Below are positions 39,547 to 47,860 of a DNA stretch of 64,000 nucleotides, one piece after another. The notes beneath the pieces were generated by a model. That model made no database searches, had not been told where the DNA came from, and worked only from the letters and a program-made list of their open reading frames with translations. Every line of letters begins with the position of its first letter. Position 1 is the stretch's first letter. The DNA lies in NCBI RefSeq assembly GCF_035818615.1, contig NZ_JAYKZY010000001.1, positions 350,501 to 414,500 on the forward strand, in the 5' to 3' direction. Source of the DNA: Sphingobium sp. CR2-8. Its GTDB lineage: Bacteria > Pseudomonadota > Alphaproteobacteria > Sphingomonadales > Sphingomonadaceae. Made by a program: the position numbers and the translations under genes.

Positions 39547-40815
39547 GTGAAAAAACGTCATGCCGTCGTCGGGCTGCTCGGCATCCTGTCGGTCATCACC
39601 TTCCTTGATCGCATGGCGATCGCGGTCACCGGCCCTGCCGTGCAAAAGGAACTGGGCATCACGCCCCAGCAATGGGGCTGGGTGCTGGGCGCCTATGTGA
39701 TCGCCTATGCCGTGTTCGAAGTGCCGTCCGGCGCGCTGGGCGACAAACATGGCTATCGCAAGGAACTGACGCGGATCACGCTCTGGTGGTCCTTCTTCAC
39801 CGCCGCCACCGCGTTCGCGCGCAATTTCTGGCAGTTGGCCGGCGCGCGCTTCCTCTTCGGCCTCGGCGCGGCCGGGGCCTATCCCAATATGTCGGGCGTC
39901 CTCTACCGCTGGCTTCCCGCGCGCGAAAGGGCGCGGGGGCAGGGCGTGATCTGGGCCGCCAGTCGCCTCGGCGGCGCGCTTGCCCCGCTGCTGCTGGTGC
40001 CGCTACAGGCGCAGTTTGGCTGGCGCGCGGTTTTCCTGGCACTGGGCATCATCGGCCTGGGCTGGGCGCTCGCCTGGCGCGCCTTCTATCACGACCGCCC
40101 GTCGCAACAGCCGGGCATCACCCCGCAGGAAGTGGCCGAAATCGGCAGCGACGACCGCGTGGGCCATAGCGGCACCCCCTGGCGCAAGCTCCTCTCCCTG
40201 CCGCAACTGTGGCTGATCGCGCTCGCCTATTGCTTCTATGCCTTTGGCAGCTGGTTCTTCTTCAACTGGTTCCCCACCTGGCTGGTCAATGGCGCGCATT
40301 TCAGCGTGGCCGAAATGGGACTGTACGGCTCCATCCCCTTCCTGCTCGGCATCGTCGCCAATCTGGCGGGTGGGGTGCTCTGCGATCGGCTGGCCGACCG
40401 CATCGGCATCCGCAAGGCCTATAGCCGCATCGCCAGCGCCTGCCTCACCATCACGGCCATCCTGCTGGTGCTGATGAGCCTCGCCACCAGCAAGATCCTG
40501 ATCGTGATATTGGCGGGCGCGGCCTTCGGCGTCATGGACCTGATGCTGCCCTCCGCCTGGGCGATGTGCATGTCGATCGGTGGCCGTTACGGCGGCACCG
40601 CGAGCGGCGTCATGAACACGGCGGGCAATCTGGGCGGCTTCGTCTGCACGGTGGTGATCGGCTATATGATCGGCACGACCGGCAACTACAGTCTGCCGGT
40701 GCAGGGCGTGGCGCTCATGGTGCTGATCGCGGCTATACTGTTCTCCCGGATCGACTGCACCAAGGGCTTCGACCAGAAGAGCGGACCTGCGGCGGAACCG
40801 GTGGTGACGATCTGA
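39547..40815 (+). CDS. MFS transporter, anion:cation symporter (hexuronate/sugar acid) type
   Basis: 422 residues, GTG start with GGGAG upstream. Twelve transmembrane segments; the N-terminal half reads FLDRMAIAVTGPAVQKELGI then SGALGDKHGYRKELTRI, the ExuT/GudP/phthalate-transporter style, and ARFLFGLGAAGAYPNMSGVLYRW. These carry sugar acids or other carboxylates with protons. Last gene of the GH42-GH29-racemase operon. It probably imports the carboxylated sugar handled by the kinase and RuBisCO-like protein of the next, convergent operon; that link is inference. Confidence 0.88.
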   Translation: MKKRHAVVGLLGILSVITFLDRMAIAVTGPAVQKELGITPQQWGWVLGAYVIAYAVFEVPSGALGDKHGYRKELTRITLWWSFFTAATAFARNFWQLAGARFLFGLGAAGAYPNMSGVLYRWLPARERARGQGVIWAASRLGGALAPLLLVPLQAQFGWRAVFLALGIIGLGWALAWRAFYHDRPSQQPGITPQEVAEIGSDDRVGHSGTPWRKLLSLPQLWLIALAYCFYAFGSWFFFNWFPTWLVNGAHFSVAEMGLYGSIPFLLGIVANLAGGVLCDRLADRIGIRKAYSRIASACLTITAILLVLMSLATSKILIVILAGAAFGVMDLMLPSAWAMCMSIGGRYGGTASGVMNTAGNLGGFVCTVVIGYMIGTTGNYSLPVQGVALMVLIAAILFSRIDCTKGFDQKSGPAAEPVVTI

Positions 40816-40831
40816 AGCGAAAACCCAACCC

Positions 40832-40860
40832 CCGTTCGGGCTGAGCCTGTCGACGCCCTT
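40832..40860. repeat. Sphingomonad intergenic repeat fragment (CGTTCGGGCTGAGCCTGTCG)
   Basis: The sequence CGTTCGGGCTGAGCCTGTCG followed by ACGCCCTT, between convergent genes, matches the consensus of a widespread sphingomonad palindromic element (CGTTCG-CTGAGC-TGTCGAAG). A degenerate piece is also within the transposase remnant near 860. Recognised from memory of that consensus, not from a search. Confidence 0.55.
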
Positions 40861-40894
40861 CGCTTTTCTTCCCAGATCGCGGGGCAGGGCAGCC

Positions 40895-42199
40895 CTATCC
40901 CCCGCGCCGCACCGTCTCGAAAAAGTCCGGCGCGCCCATCTGCCCGCCCTTCAACACCAGCTCCAGCCCGTCCAGTTCCGGCTCTGCACAATAGGCGCGC
41001 ACCAGCGGCGCACCCCGTTCCAGCGGCGCGGCCCAGGCCAGCGCATCCAGCCCCATCTGCGCAACACCATGGCTGGACGTGTCCCCGCCCGCGAACAGGA
41101 TCCGCCCGATCCCGGTCTGCCGCACCACGTCCCGACTGACCCGCCCCAGCGCCGCACCAATCGCCGCGCCTGCCGCCGGGACCTCGTCCGACAACGGCCC
41201 CTCGGCCGAATGCACCACCACCCGGCCATTGTCGCGCAGCGCTGCCACGGCCGCCTGCGTCAACCGGTCCTCTTCGCCCGGACTGCCGCCCACCAAAGCG
41301 CCGACATCCGCCGCGATCGTCGCAAACCCATCCCCGCGCGCCACGCCGATCTGCGCCGCCGTCACGGGCGAACAACTGCCACTCATCACCAGCAGTCGAT
41401 CGACCGCGCCAGCGCGGGGCAGGGCGGCAGGCGGCGGCACGATCCCCTGCGCCTGCCATGCCCATATCATCGCCCGCGTGACGCCCGAACTGCCCACGGC
41501 GAAGCGGAACCGCGCGCCCTGATGCGCCAGCAAGACCTGTCCCACGGCTTGAAGGCTCGCTTCGTCCATCCCGTCGAACAGGATCGCGTCGTCGCCCTCG
41601 TCGACCGCGCGCAGGAACAGCGCCTCCGCATCCCCCGCCGCGATCCGGTCAATGGGCGCCAGCGCGATCCGCGCCTTCGTTTGCCGCGCCAGATGCAGCC
41701 GCATGTCGGCCTCGGTCATCGGCGTCACCGGATGCCGCGCCATAGTCGGATGCCGGTCGATCCGATGCACCACGCCCCCCGCCGCCGCGAACAGAGTGCC
41801 GAAGATCAGATAGCGCCCCAGATGCGGCGCGCCGATCAGGATCGGCACGATCCCGCCCAGCGCCGCCCGCCCGATCTCCAGCGCGCGCCCGATCGATCCG
41901 ACCGTGGGGCTGCTGTCGAACGTGGAACAGGTCTTGTAATGCATGATCGGCGCGCCGCCCGCGCCCAGCGCCGCAAAAGCGCCCGGCAGATGCGCATCCA
42001 TCCATGCGGGCGATTGGCTGCGCGCGTCGCCCGCCAGCCCGATCGCCCGCACATCGGGAAAGCGCGCCCGCAGCGCCTCGTCGGGCTGCCGCAGGAACAG
42101 GATCGCGGGCACTCCGCCTTCGGCCAATTGCTCCAGCACATCGGTCGACCCGGTAAAATCGTCGCCGTAAAAGGCGTAGAGCAGATCGGTCATGGCCAT
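40895..42199 (-). CDS. DUF1537 four-carbon acid sugar kinase family protein
   Basis: 434 residues. N-terminal YGDDFTGSTDVLEQL (11-25) is the hallmark of the family, with the substrate domain continuing to about 240; the C-terminal nucleotide domain has LLVMSGSCSPVTAAQI and FAGGDTSSHGVAQMGLDAL. Members phosphorylate erythronate, threonate, 3-oxo-tetronates or 3-oxo-isoapionate (OiaK). It follows the RuBisCO-like protein gene by 110 bases containing a palindromic repeat, on the same strand. The kinase + RuBisCO-like pair is characteristic of 3-oxo-isoapionate use, where the kinase makes the 4-phosphate that the RuBisCO-like protein splits. Confidence 0.9.
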   Translation of the reverse strand: MAMTDLLYAFYGDDFTGSTDVLEQLAEGGVPAILFLRQPDEALRARFPDVRAIGLAGDARSQSPAWMDAHLPGAFAALGAGGAPIMHYKTCSTFDSSPTVGSIGRALEIGRAALGGIVPILIGAPHLGRYLIFGTLFAAAGGVVHRIDRHPTMARHPVTPMTEADMRLHLARQTKARIALAPIDRIAAGDAEALFLRAVDEGDDAILFDGMDEASLQAVGQVLLAHQGARFRFAVGSSGVTRAMIWAWQAQGIVPPPAALPRAGAVDRLLVMSGSCSPVTAAQIGVARGDGFATIAADVGALVGGSPGEEDRLTQAAVAALRDNGRVVVHSAEGPLSDEVPAAGAAIGAALGRVSRDVVRQTGIGRILFAGGDTSSHGVAQMGLDALAWAAPLERGAPLVRAYCAEPELDGLELVLKGGQMGAPDFFETVRRGG

Positions 42200-42216
42200 G
42201 ATCCCGAAATATATCT

Positions 42217-42297
42217 CGTCATCCCAGCACAGGCTGGGATCTCAGGCGGCAGCGTAAAGCCCCGCAAGACCCAGCCCGCGCTGAGATGACCTAGGAT
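42217..42297. repeat. Palindromic repeat (ATCCCAGC-ACAG-GCTGGGAT) with a flanking partner
   Basis: The perfect 8-base stem is at 42221-42240 inside GTCATCCCAGC...GGGATCTCAG, with a second mirrored piece (GCTGAGATGAC) at 42279-42289. The same stem with a GAAG loop is at 47631-47650. Typical dispersed repeat of proteobacteria, here inside the RuBisCO-like/kinase operon, where it may reduce read-through to the kinase gene. Confidence 0.7.
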
Positions 42298-42309
42298 AGT
42301 GAAGGCGCG

Positions 42310-43578
42310 TCAGCCCGCAAAGGCCGCCAGCGCATCGCGCAATTCCGGGTCCTGGCTTGCCGCCTCCGCCAGGTCGACGCCCGCCATCGCCGCGTCCCAC
42401 GCCTGCCGCAGCGCGCGCACGCCCGCGCCCGGCCCACCGGGATGCGCCATGATCCCGCCGCCCGCCGCAAAGATCAGGTCGGTCGAACCCAGCGCGGCAA
42501 AGGTCGCGGGCACCTGCCGCGCCGACTGGCCGGACGAAAAGACCGGCATGATCTCGCAACCGGGATGGGGCGCAAGAAACATCGGCGTCAAACATTCGCG
42601 CGCCGACGCGATCACGCTTTCGTCGCTCTCGCAAAATTTATTGTCGATGCCGTTCACATGGGTGTGATCGATGCCCGCGAGCCGCCATAATTTCTGGAAC
42701 GCGATATAGCTCATGCCGATCGCGGGCGACCGGCCCAGCATGCCCCAGCCATTGCGATGCCCATGGATCGGCAGTTGCGCATGCGCGCGCAGCATCTTCA
42801 TCGCAGGCAGGCCGATGCTGTTCATGCTCGCCATGATGCAGGTGCCGCCTTCGCGCAGCACATGGTCGTGCCGCGCCAGCATCTCGTCCATGTCGCCGGT
42901 CAGGTTGGCGGCGAACATCACCTTCTTGCCGGTCCGCTCGGCATGATCATTGATGACCCGCATCACCGCGCTCACACGCGCGTCGAACGGGCAATGCGGC
43001 CCATCGGCCTGCAATTCGTCGTCCTTGATGAAGTCGACGCCCGCCTCCACCAGCCCACGCACCTGATCGGCGGTGGCCTCCGGCGACAGGCCCACGCTCG
43101 GCTTGATGATCGTCCCGATCATCGGCCGATGATAGACGCCCGCCAGCTTGCGCGTTCCCGCCACCCCGAATTGCGGCCCCTGATACCGGGTCAGGAAAGC
43201 GGGCGGCAAAGTCACGTCCACCAGCCGCAATCCGGAAAAGGCCTTCAGCTCCGACAGATTGCCGTTGATCGTCGCCAACAGATTGGGCAGCGAAACCCCG
43301 AAATTGGACAACGGCCAGGACAAGGTCACCTGCGCCCGCCGTCGCTTCCCATCGCCCCCGCCTTTGGGCAGGCCCGAGCCGGGTAGCGACGGCGTCGCGA
43401 CCTCGCCCAGTTCGACCAACTGCTCGACCCGCGCCGCATGCGCTTCCCGCAATGCGTCCGTTTCGCCGGGCACGCGGACGAAGGTGCCGGTCGACTGCTC
43501 GCCCGCCATGGTCGCCGCCGCCTGGCTCAGCGGAAAGGCCGTCTCGATCTCATAGGTCGCATAAACGCGGTCCGTCAT
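42310..43578 (-). CDS. RuBisCO-like protein (form IV; OiaX-type candidate)
   Basis: 422 residues. RuBisCO large-subunit fold: VYATYEIETAFPLSQAAATMAGEQSTGTFVRV, Lys159 in GTIIKPSVGL, the metal/carbamate segment VDFIKDDELQADGPHCPFDARV with Lys185, Asp187 and Glu188 kept, HGHRNGWGMLGRSP, and the phosphate-binding AGGGIMAHPGGPGAG. The loop-6 lysine region of true RuBisCO is replaced (NGIDNKFCESDESV), so carboxylation of ribulose bisphosphate is not expected. Known members with such context process 3-oxo-isoapionate 4-phosphate, giving 3-phosphoglycerate and glycolate. ATG overlaps the GH127 stop by four bases (ATGA). No Calvin-cycle genes nearby. Confidence 0.9.
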   Translation of the reverse strand: MTDRVYATYEIETAFPLSQAAATMAGEQSTGTFVRVPGETDALREAHAARVEQLVELGEVATPSLPGSGLPKGGGDGKRRRAQVTLSWPLSNFGVSLPNLLATINGNLSELKAFSGLRLVDVTLPPAFLTRYQGPQFGVAGTRKLAGVYHRPMIGTIIKPSVGLSPEATADQVRGLVEAGVDFIKDDELQADGPHCPFDARVSAVMRVINDHAERTGKKVMFAANLTGDMDEMLARHDHVLREGGTCIMASMNSIGLPAMKMLRAHAQLPIHGHRNGWGMLGRSPAIGMSYIAFQKLWRLAGIDHTHVNGIDNKFCESDESVIASARECLTPMFLAPHPGCEIMPVFSSGQSARQVPATFAALGSTDLIFAAGGGIMAHPGGPGAGVRALRQAWDAAMAGVDLAEAASQDPELRDALAAFAG

Positions 43579-45452
43579 GCGCGGGCGATCTTGAAATAGG
43601 TGTTGTAACGCTCAAGCCCGACGCTGTGATAGGGCACGAACACCAGATTGCGGCCGCCCGTCTCCATCGCATAGTTGATACCAGACCCCGGCACCGGCGC
43701 CAGGGCCGACGGCAGCGGCATCGGCTGCTGCTCCAGTCCGGTCCAGGGGTTGAGGCCGACATACATCACCGCCCCGCGCATGACGGCGGCAATGTCGGGA
43801 TTCCTGTCGTCGATGCTCAGCGTCCGCAGGGCTTGCGGCAGGGTCAGTTCCACGGTGTCGCCCGCCTTCCACGTCCGGTCGACCACGGCCAACGTCCCCG
43901 GCTGCACGCCCTGCGCCGCGCCGTTGACGCGTAATTGCGCGCCCTTCGCCCAGGCGGGAATGCGCAGCTTCATCGCGAAGCGCCCATTGCCCGGCGCGGT
44001 AACGACAAGGCGGGTGGTGTCCTCCGCCGGATAGCTGGTCTGCTGTTCCACCTGCACCGCACCACCGGGGCGATCCCATAGGACCGTGGACGGCGCGAAC
44101 ATGTTGACGACCAGCGCATCGTCGTCGTGGAAATAGAGGTTCAGCACATAATCCGCCACGCCCTGCACCAGCGTGCCCGAACAGCAGGGCCATTTCTGGT
44201 GATAATAGAGTTTCTCGGCTGCGGGACCATAGTTGGAATAATAGGGATATCCGCCGTCGCTGTCGGGCAGGCGGGTCGCCAGCATCGTGTTGTAGAGCGT
44301 CCGCTCCAGCCCGTCGCCATAGACCGGCTCGCCGGTGAAGCGCACCAGATAGCGGGCGAGCTTCATGTCGGCGAAACTGCCGCACGGCGTTTCGAAATGC
44401 GCCTTGGACGATGTCAGGCTCGCGGCGAGCTTGCCCTGGTGCAGTTCCACGAACTGCTCCTCCGGTCCCCAGCCGCCCGATGCGAAGCGCTGCGGCTCCA
44501 TATAGGTCCAGGCATTGACCAATGCCTTGCGATATTTCTCGTCGCCCATGTGCAGATAGGCCTGCGCGCCCGAACTCAGCGCGATCGTGTGGCTATAGGC
44601 GTGCTTGGTCGGCAGCACGTCCTGCCCCGCCGCCAGCGGATCGAACCATTCCTTGTTCAGCAGATAATGGATCGCCATCTTGCGATATTTCTCGTCGCCC
44701 GTGATCTCGGCGACGTGGAACAGATTTTCGGGCAGCACATAGGTTTCGTCATAGGGCGGATCGACCTTGCCTACCCGATCACGCGACACGGGCGAGATAT
44801 AGGGGCGGCATTTCTCGATCGTGATCGGCAGCAACGTCTTGGCCTGCTCGACCCCCGACAGGCGATAGGCGTCGATCAGGCCGACGACATATTTGTCCAT
44901 CGTATAGGCGGCCCATTGGTCCTGCGCCTTGGGACCGGCATAGGGGTTCTTGGTCTTGGTGATGAACTCGCCGAAACCCTGCACCAATGCGGCGACCTTG
45001 GCATGGATCGCCTTGTCGCCGGTCGTGGCGGCGATGCGCGCCAGGCCCGACATATATTGGCCGAACGCCAGGCCGGGGACGAAGCCGTCGCGGTCATACC
45101 ATCCACCCATGTCCGGGCCGGGCGCGGGCAGGCCCGCCTGCTGGCGAAAGACCTTGAGCGCCCGATCATTGTCCAACGCCAGATAATGGGCATGAATATG
45201 GTCATAATGCTGTTTGACGATGCCGCCGGTCAGCTGAACCGCGCCATAGGGAAATTCCTTGAGCACTTCCTTGCCCCGTCCGTTCGTCGCGGCGGCAAAG
45301 GCCATGCCGGACGCACCCAGCGCACCCAACGCGCCGGCCGCAGTGGTCGCGCAGGTGGCGCAATGCATGAAGCCGCGCCGCGACAGGCCCGGACCGTCCG
45401 TGGTTGCGTCCATGATCCCATGATCGTGCCCATCCTGATGCGCCTGGCTCAT
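43575..45452 (-). CDS. Exported GH127-family glycosidase (beta-L-arabinofuranosidase or aceric-acid hydrolase type)
   Basis: 625 residues. A twin-arginine signal follows an unusual His/Asp-rich leader: LSRRGFMHCATCATTAAGALGAL...AFAA. The (alpha/alpha)6 barrel shows GGWYDRDGFVPGLAFGQYMSGLARIAA, FASGGWGPEEQFVELHQGKLA, ETPCGSFADMKLARYLVRFTGEPVYGDGLERTLYNTMLA and YHQKWPCCSGTLVQGVADY. The CC pair matches the cysteine zinc cluster and nucleophile region of GH127/GH146. GH127 includes L-arabinofuranosidases and an aceric-acid hydrolase from rhamnogalacturonan II degraders. First gene of an operon with the RuBisCO-like protein, which links extracellular hydrolysis to that cytosolic route. Confidence 0.85.
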   Translation of the reverse strand: MSQAHQDGHDHGIMDATTDGPGLSRRGFMHCATCATTAAGALGALGASGMAFAAATNGRGKEVLKEFPYGAVQLTGGIVKQHYDHIHAHYLALDNDRALKVFRQQAGLPAPGPDMGGWYDRDGFVPGLAFGQYMSGLARIAATTGDKAIHAKVAALVQGFGEFITKTKNPYAGPKAQDQWAAYTMDKYVVGLIDAYRLSGVEQAKTLLPITIEKCRPYISPVSRDRVGKVDPPYDETYVLPENLFHVAEITGDEKYRKMAIHYLLNKEWFDPLAAGQDVLPTKHAYSHTIALSSGAQAYLHMGDEKYRKALVNAWTYMEPQRFASGGWGPEEQFVELHQGKLAASLTSSKAHFETPCGSFADMKLARYLVRFTGEPVYGDGLERTLYNTMLATRLPDSDGGYPYYSNYGPAAEKLYYHQKWPCCSGTLVQGVADYVLNLYFHDDDALVVNMFAPSTVLWDRPGGAVQVEQQTSYPAEDTTRLVVTAPGNGRFAMKLRIPAWAKGAQLRVNGAAQGVQPGTLAVVDRTWKAGDTVELTLPQALRTLSIDDRNPDIAAVMRGAVMYVGLNPWTGLEQQPMPLPSALAPVPGSGINYAMETGGRNLVFVPYHSVGLERYNTYFKIARA

Positions 45453-45511
45453 CCTGTCCCCGATTCTGCTTTGCTAAACTACGCTGTCTTGCGCTATGGA
45501 TCGATTTAACA

Positions 45512-45529
45512 ATATCATATGACTAATTG
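45512..45529. promoter_or_regulatory. AT-rich operator candidate B (ATATCATATGACTAATTG)
   Basis: 16 of 18 bases match site A at 26983. It lies between the divergent GH127 operon and second GH42 gene, directly before the GH42 ribosome-binding site (AGAGGAGGG at 45532), where a bound repressor would block transcription. Confidence 0.6.
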
Positions 45530-45544
45530 CAAGAGGAGGGAATG

Positions 45545-47614
45545 ATGGTGAAGGGTTTTTGGGCGGCGTCGCTGATCTGTCTGGCCGTCGCGACCCCCGC
45601 TCTTCCTGCAAAAACGCAGACCTATCAATCCCGCGCCACCCAATTTGCGGACAAACCGGCCGTCGCCGTTGGCGTCTCCTGGTATCCCGAACAATGGCCC
45701 GAAGCGCGTTGGGACACCGACCTGACGCTCATGAAGGCGACCGGCTTCAACACCGTGCGTATCGGCGAATTCGCCTGGAGCGCGATGGAGCCGACCGAGG
45801 GCCAGTTCGACTTTAGCTGGATGGACCGCGCCATCGCCGCCGCCAAGCGCCATGGCTTCATGATCGTCATCGGCACGCCCAGCGCCGCGCCGCCCGCTTG
45901 GCTCACGCAAAAATACCCCGACACGCTGCGCGTCGATGAAAATGGCACACGCGCGGGCCATGGCGGCCGCCGCCATTTCTCCTTCGCCAGCGCGCGCTAT
46001 CGCGACCTGTCCCGCCGCATCGCCGTCGAAATGGCGAAACGCTATGGCAAGGACCCGGCCGTCGTCGGCTGGCAGATCGACAATGAAGTCGGCCCGCCGT
46101 CCTTCGACCCCGAATCTATCGCCGCCTGGCACATATTCCTGAAAGCGCGCTACGGCACGATCGACAAGCTCAACCAACGCTGGACCACCCAATATTGGAG
46201 CCAGCATTATAACGATTTCGCCCAGATTCCCCTGCACGCCACCGGGCAGCAAAATCCCGGCCTGCTGCTCGATTTCAAACATTTCACCAGCGCCACCTGG
46301 ACCGACTATGTCCAGAATCAGGCGCGGGCGATCCGCCCGCTGATCGACAGCCGCGCCTTCATCACCACCAACACCATGTTCTGGAACGCAGGCTTCGACC
46401 ATTTCCAGATGCATCGCGATCTCGATATCGCCGCCTGGGACAATTATATTCAGGAAGGGCGGCCCGACTGGATCGCCAACGGCGCGAACCACGATCTGGT
46501 GCGCGGCTACAAGCGGCGCAATTTCTGGCTGATGGAAACGCAGCCCGGCCGCGTCGACTGGGCGTCGGTCAACCGCTCGCTCGATCCGGGGCAGACGCGC
46601 GAAATGGCGTGGCAGGCGGTGTCGCACGGCGCGGACGCGGTCCTCTACTGGCAATGGCGCTCGCCTGCCAACGGGCAGGAAGTCTATCATGGCGCGGTGC
46701 TCGGGCAGGACGGCCAACCCAACCCGATCCGCGACGAAATCGCCCGGACCGCCGGGGAACTGACCACCGCCGTACCGCTGCTGGCCGACACCCAGCCGGT
46801 GGGCAAGGTCGGCATGCTCTTTTCCTACGACAGCCGCTGGGCTATCGACCTGCAACGGCACAACAGGAATTTCGACCCGATCAAGGCGTTCACCGACACC
46901 TATCGTCCGCTGCGCACCGGGTCGCAGGGCGTGCATATCCTGTCGGCGGACGATGACCTGTCCGCCTATCCGCTCATCGTCGCGCCCAACCTCAATGTCA
47001 TCACCCAGAAGCAGGCCGACCGCCTCGCCGCCTATGTCCGCGGCGGCGGCCAGCTTCTGCTCGGCGCGCGATCGGGCATGAAGGACGACGCCAACGCGCT
47101 CTGGCCCCAACGCCAGCCGGGACCGCTGGCCGACCTGCTGGGCGCACAGGTCGACCAATATTATGCGCTGGACGAAGCGGTCGGGGTGAAGGGCGCCGTC
47201 ACCGGCACCGCCTCCGTCTGGGCGGAGGAGATCAAGCCGATCGCGCGCGATGTCGACGTGCTGGCCACCTACGACAATCCGAACGGCTGGCTCGACGGCA
47301 AGCCTGCGCTGGTGACGCGCAAAGTCGGGAAGGGTCGCATCACCTATCTCGGCGCATGGCTCGATCCCGCCGCGATGCAGCAACTGGCCGACCGCCTGCT
47401 GGGTGAGGCGAAGGTCGCGCCCTTGGTGCCCGGTGCCCATCCCGACCTCGAAATCAGCGAGCGGGCAGGGAAGGGCAAGCGCCTGATGATCGTCATCAAC
47501 CACGGGAGCGAGGCCCGCCCGCTCACCCCACCGACCGGCGCGACATTGGCGCAAGGGCAATGGGCGAACGGCCAGATCCCCCCGCACGGCGTGGCGCTGT
47601 TTGAACTTCGCTGA
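45545..47614 (+). CDS. Exported GH42 beta-galactosidase, copy 2
   Basis: 689 residues from ATG 45545 (GAGGAGG 5 bases upstream; ATG 45542 adjacent). Signal peptide ends ATPALPAKT. The barrel begins VAVGVSWYPEQWPEARWDTDLTLMKATGFNTVRIGEFAWSAMEPTEG, nearly the same as copy 1; acid/base Glu is in VGWQIDNEVGPPS and nucleophile in FWLMETQPGRVDWAS. Clear paralogue of the enzyme at 35135 with conserved domain order but different loops after the acid/base (DNEVGP versus GNEYTD), so linkage or aglycone preference may differ. Followed by a palindromic repeat; transcribed alone, divergent from GH127. Confidence 0.92.
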   Translation: MVKGFWAASLICLAVATPALPAKTQTYQSRATQFADKPAVAVGVSWYPEQWPEARWDTDLTLMKATGFNTVRIGEFAWSAMEPTEGQFDFSWMDRAIAAAKRHGFMIVIGTPSAAPPAWLTQKYPDTLRVDENGTRAGHGGRRHFSFASARYRDLSRRIAVEMAKRYGKDPAVVGWQIDNEVGPPSFDPESIAAWHIFLKARYGTIDKLNQRWTTQYWSQHYNDFAQIPLHATGQQNPGLLLDFKHFTSATWTDYVQNQARAIRPLIDSRAFITTNTMFWNAGFDHFQMHRDLDIAAWDNYIQEGRPDWIANGANHDLVRGYKRRNFWLMETQPGRVDWASVNRSLDPGQTREMAWQAVSHGADAVLYWQWRSPANGQEVYHGAVLGQDGQPNPIRDEIARTAGELTTAVPLLADTQPVGKVGMLFSYDSRWAIDLQRHNRNFDPIKAFTDTYRPLRTGSQGVHILSADDDLSAYPLIVAPNLNVITQKQADRLAAYVRGGGQLLLGARSGMKDDANALWPQRQPGPLADLLGAQVDQYYALDEAVGVKGAVTGTASVWAEEIKPIARDVDVLATYDNPNGWLDGKPALVTRKVGKGRITYLGAWLDPAAMQQLADRLLGEAKVAPLVPGAHPDLEISERAGKGKRLMIVINHGSEARPLTPPTGATLAQGQWANGQIPPHGVALFELR

Positions 47615-47627
47615 ACAGCCTCAATCC

Positions 47628-47655
47628 GTCATCCCAGCGAAGGCTGGGATCTTGG
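47628..47655. repeat. Palindromic repeat (ATCCCAGC-GAAG-GCTGGGAT)
   Basis: Same stem as the element at 42221-42240 with a different loop; both are embedded in GTCATCCCAGC...GGGATCT. It follows the second GH42 gene by 16 bases. The remaining 200 bases to the next, convergent gene show no gene and no clear signal. Confidence 0.7.
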
Positions 47656-47860
47656 GCCATAACGCGCCAGACCCACCACGATCCCGGCGTCGACGTTGGA
47701 GCCGTGGGGGTCCGGCTCAATCTGTCCTACCCCTCATCCAGCCGCTACAATCGCTTCCACTCTTTCCGGCAACCCCCATTCTCGAAGACAGAAAATATCC
47801 TACCCCCGCAAGTTCATGTCAAAACCAGCGGGAAATGTGCGAAGTTAAGCGCGGCTTCTC

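Noticed and set aside
42310..43578. True RuBisCO large subunit and autotrophy
   Set aside because: Loop-6 and other catalytic segments differ, and there is no small subunit, phosphoribulokinase or activase nearby.
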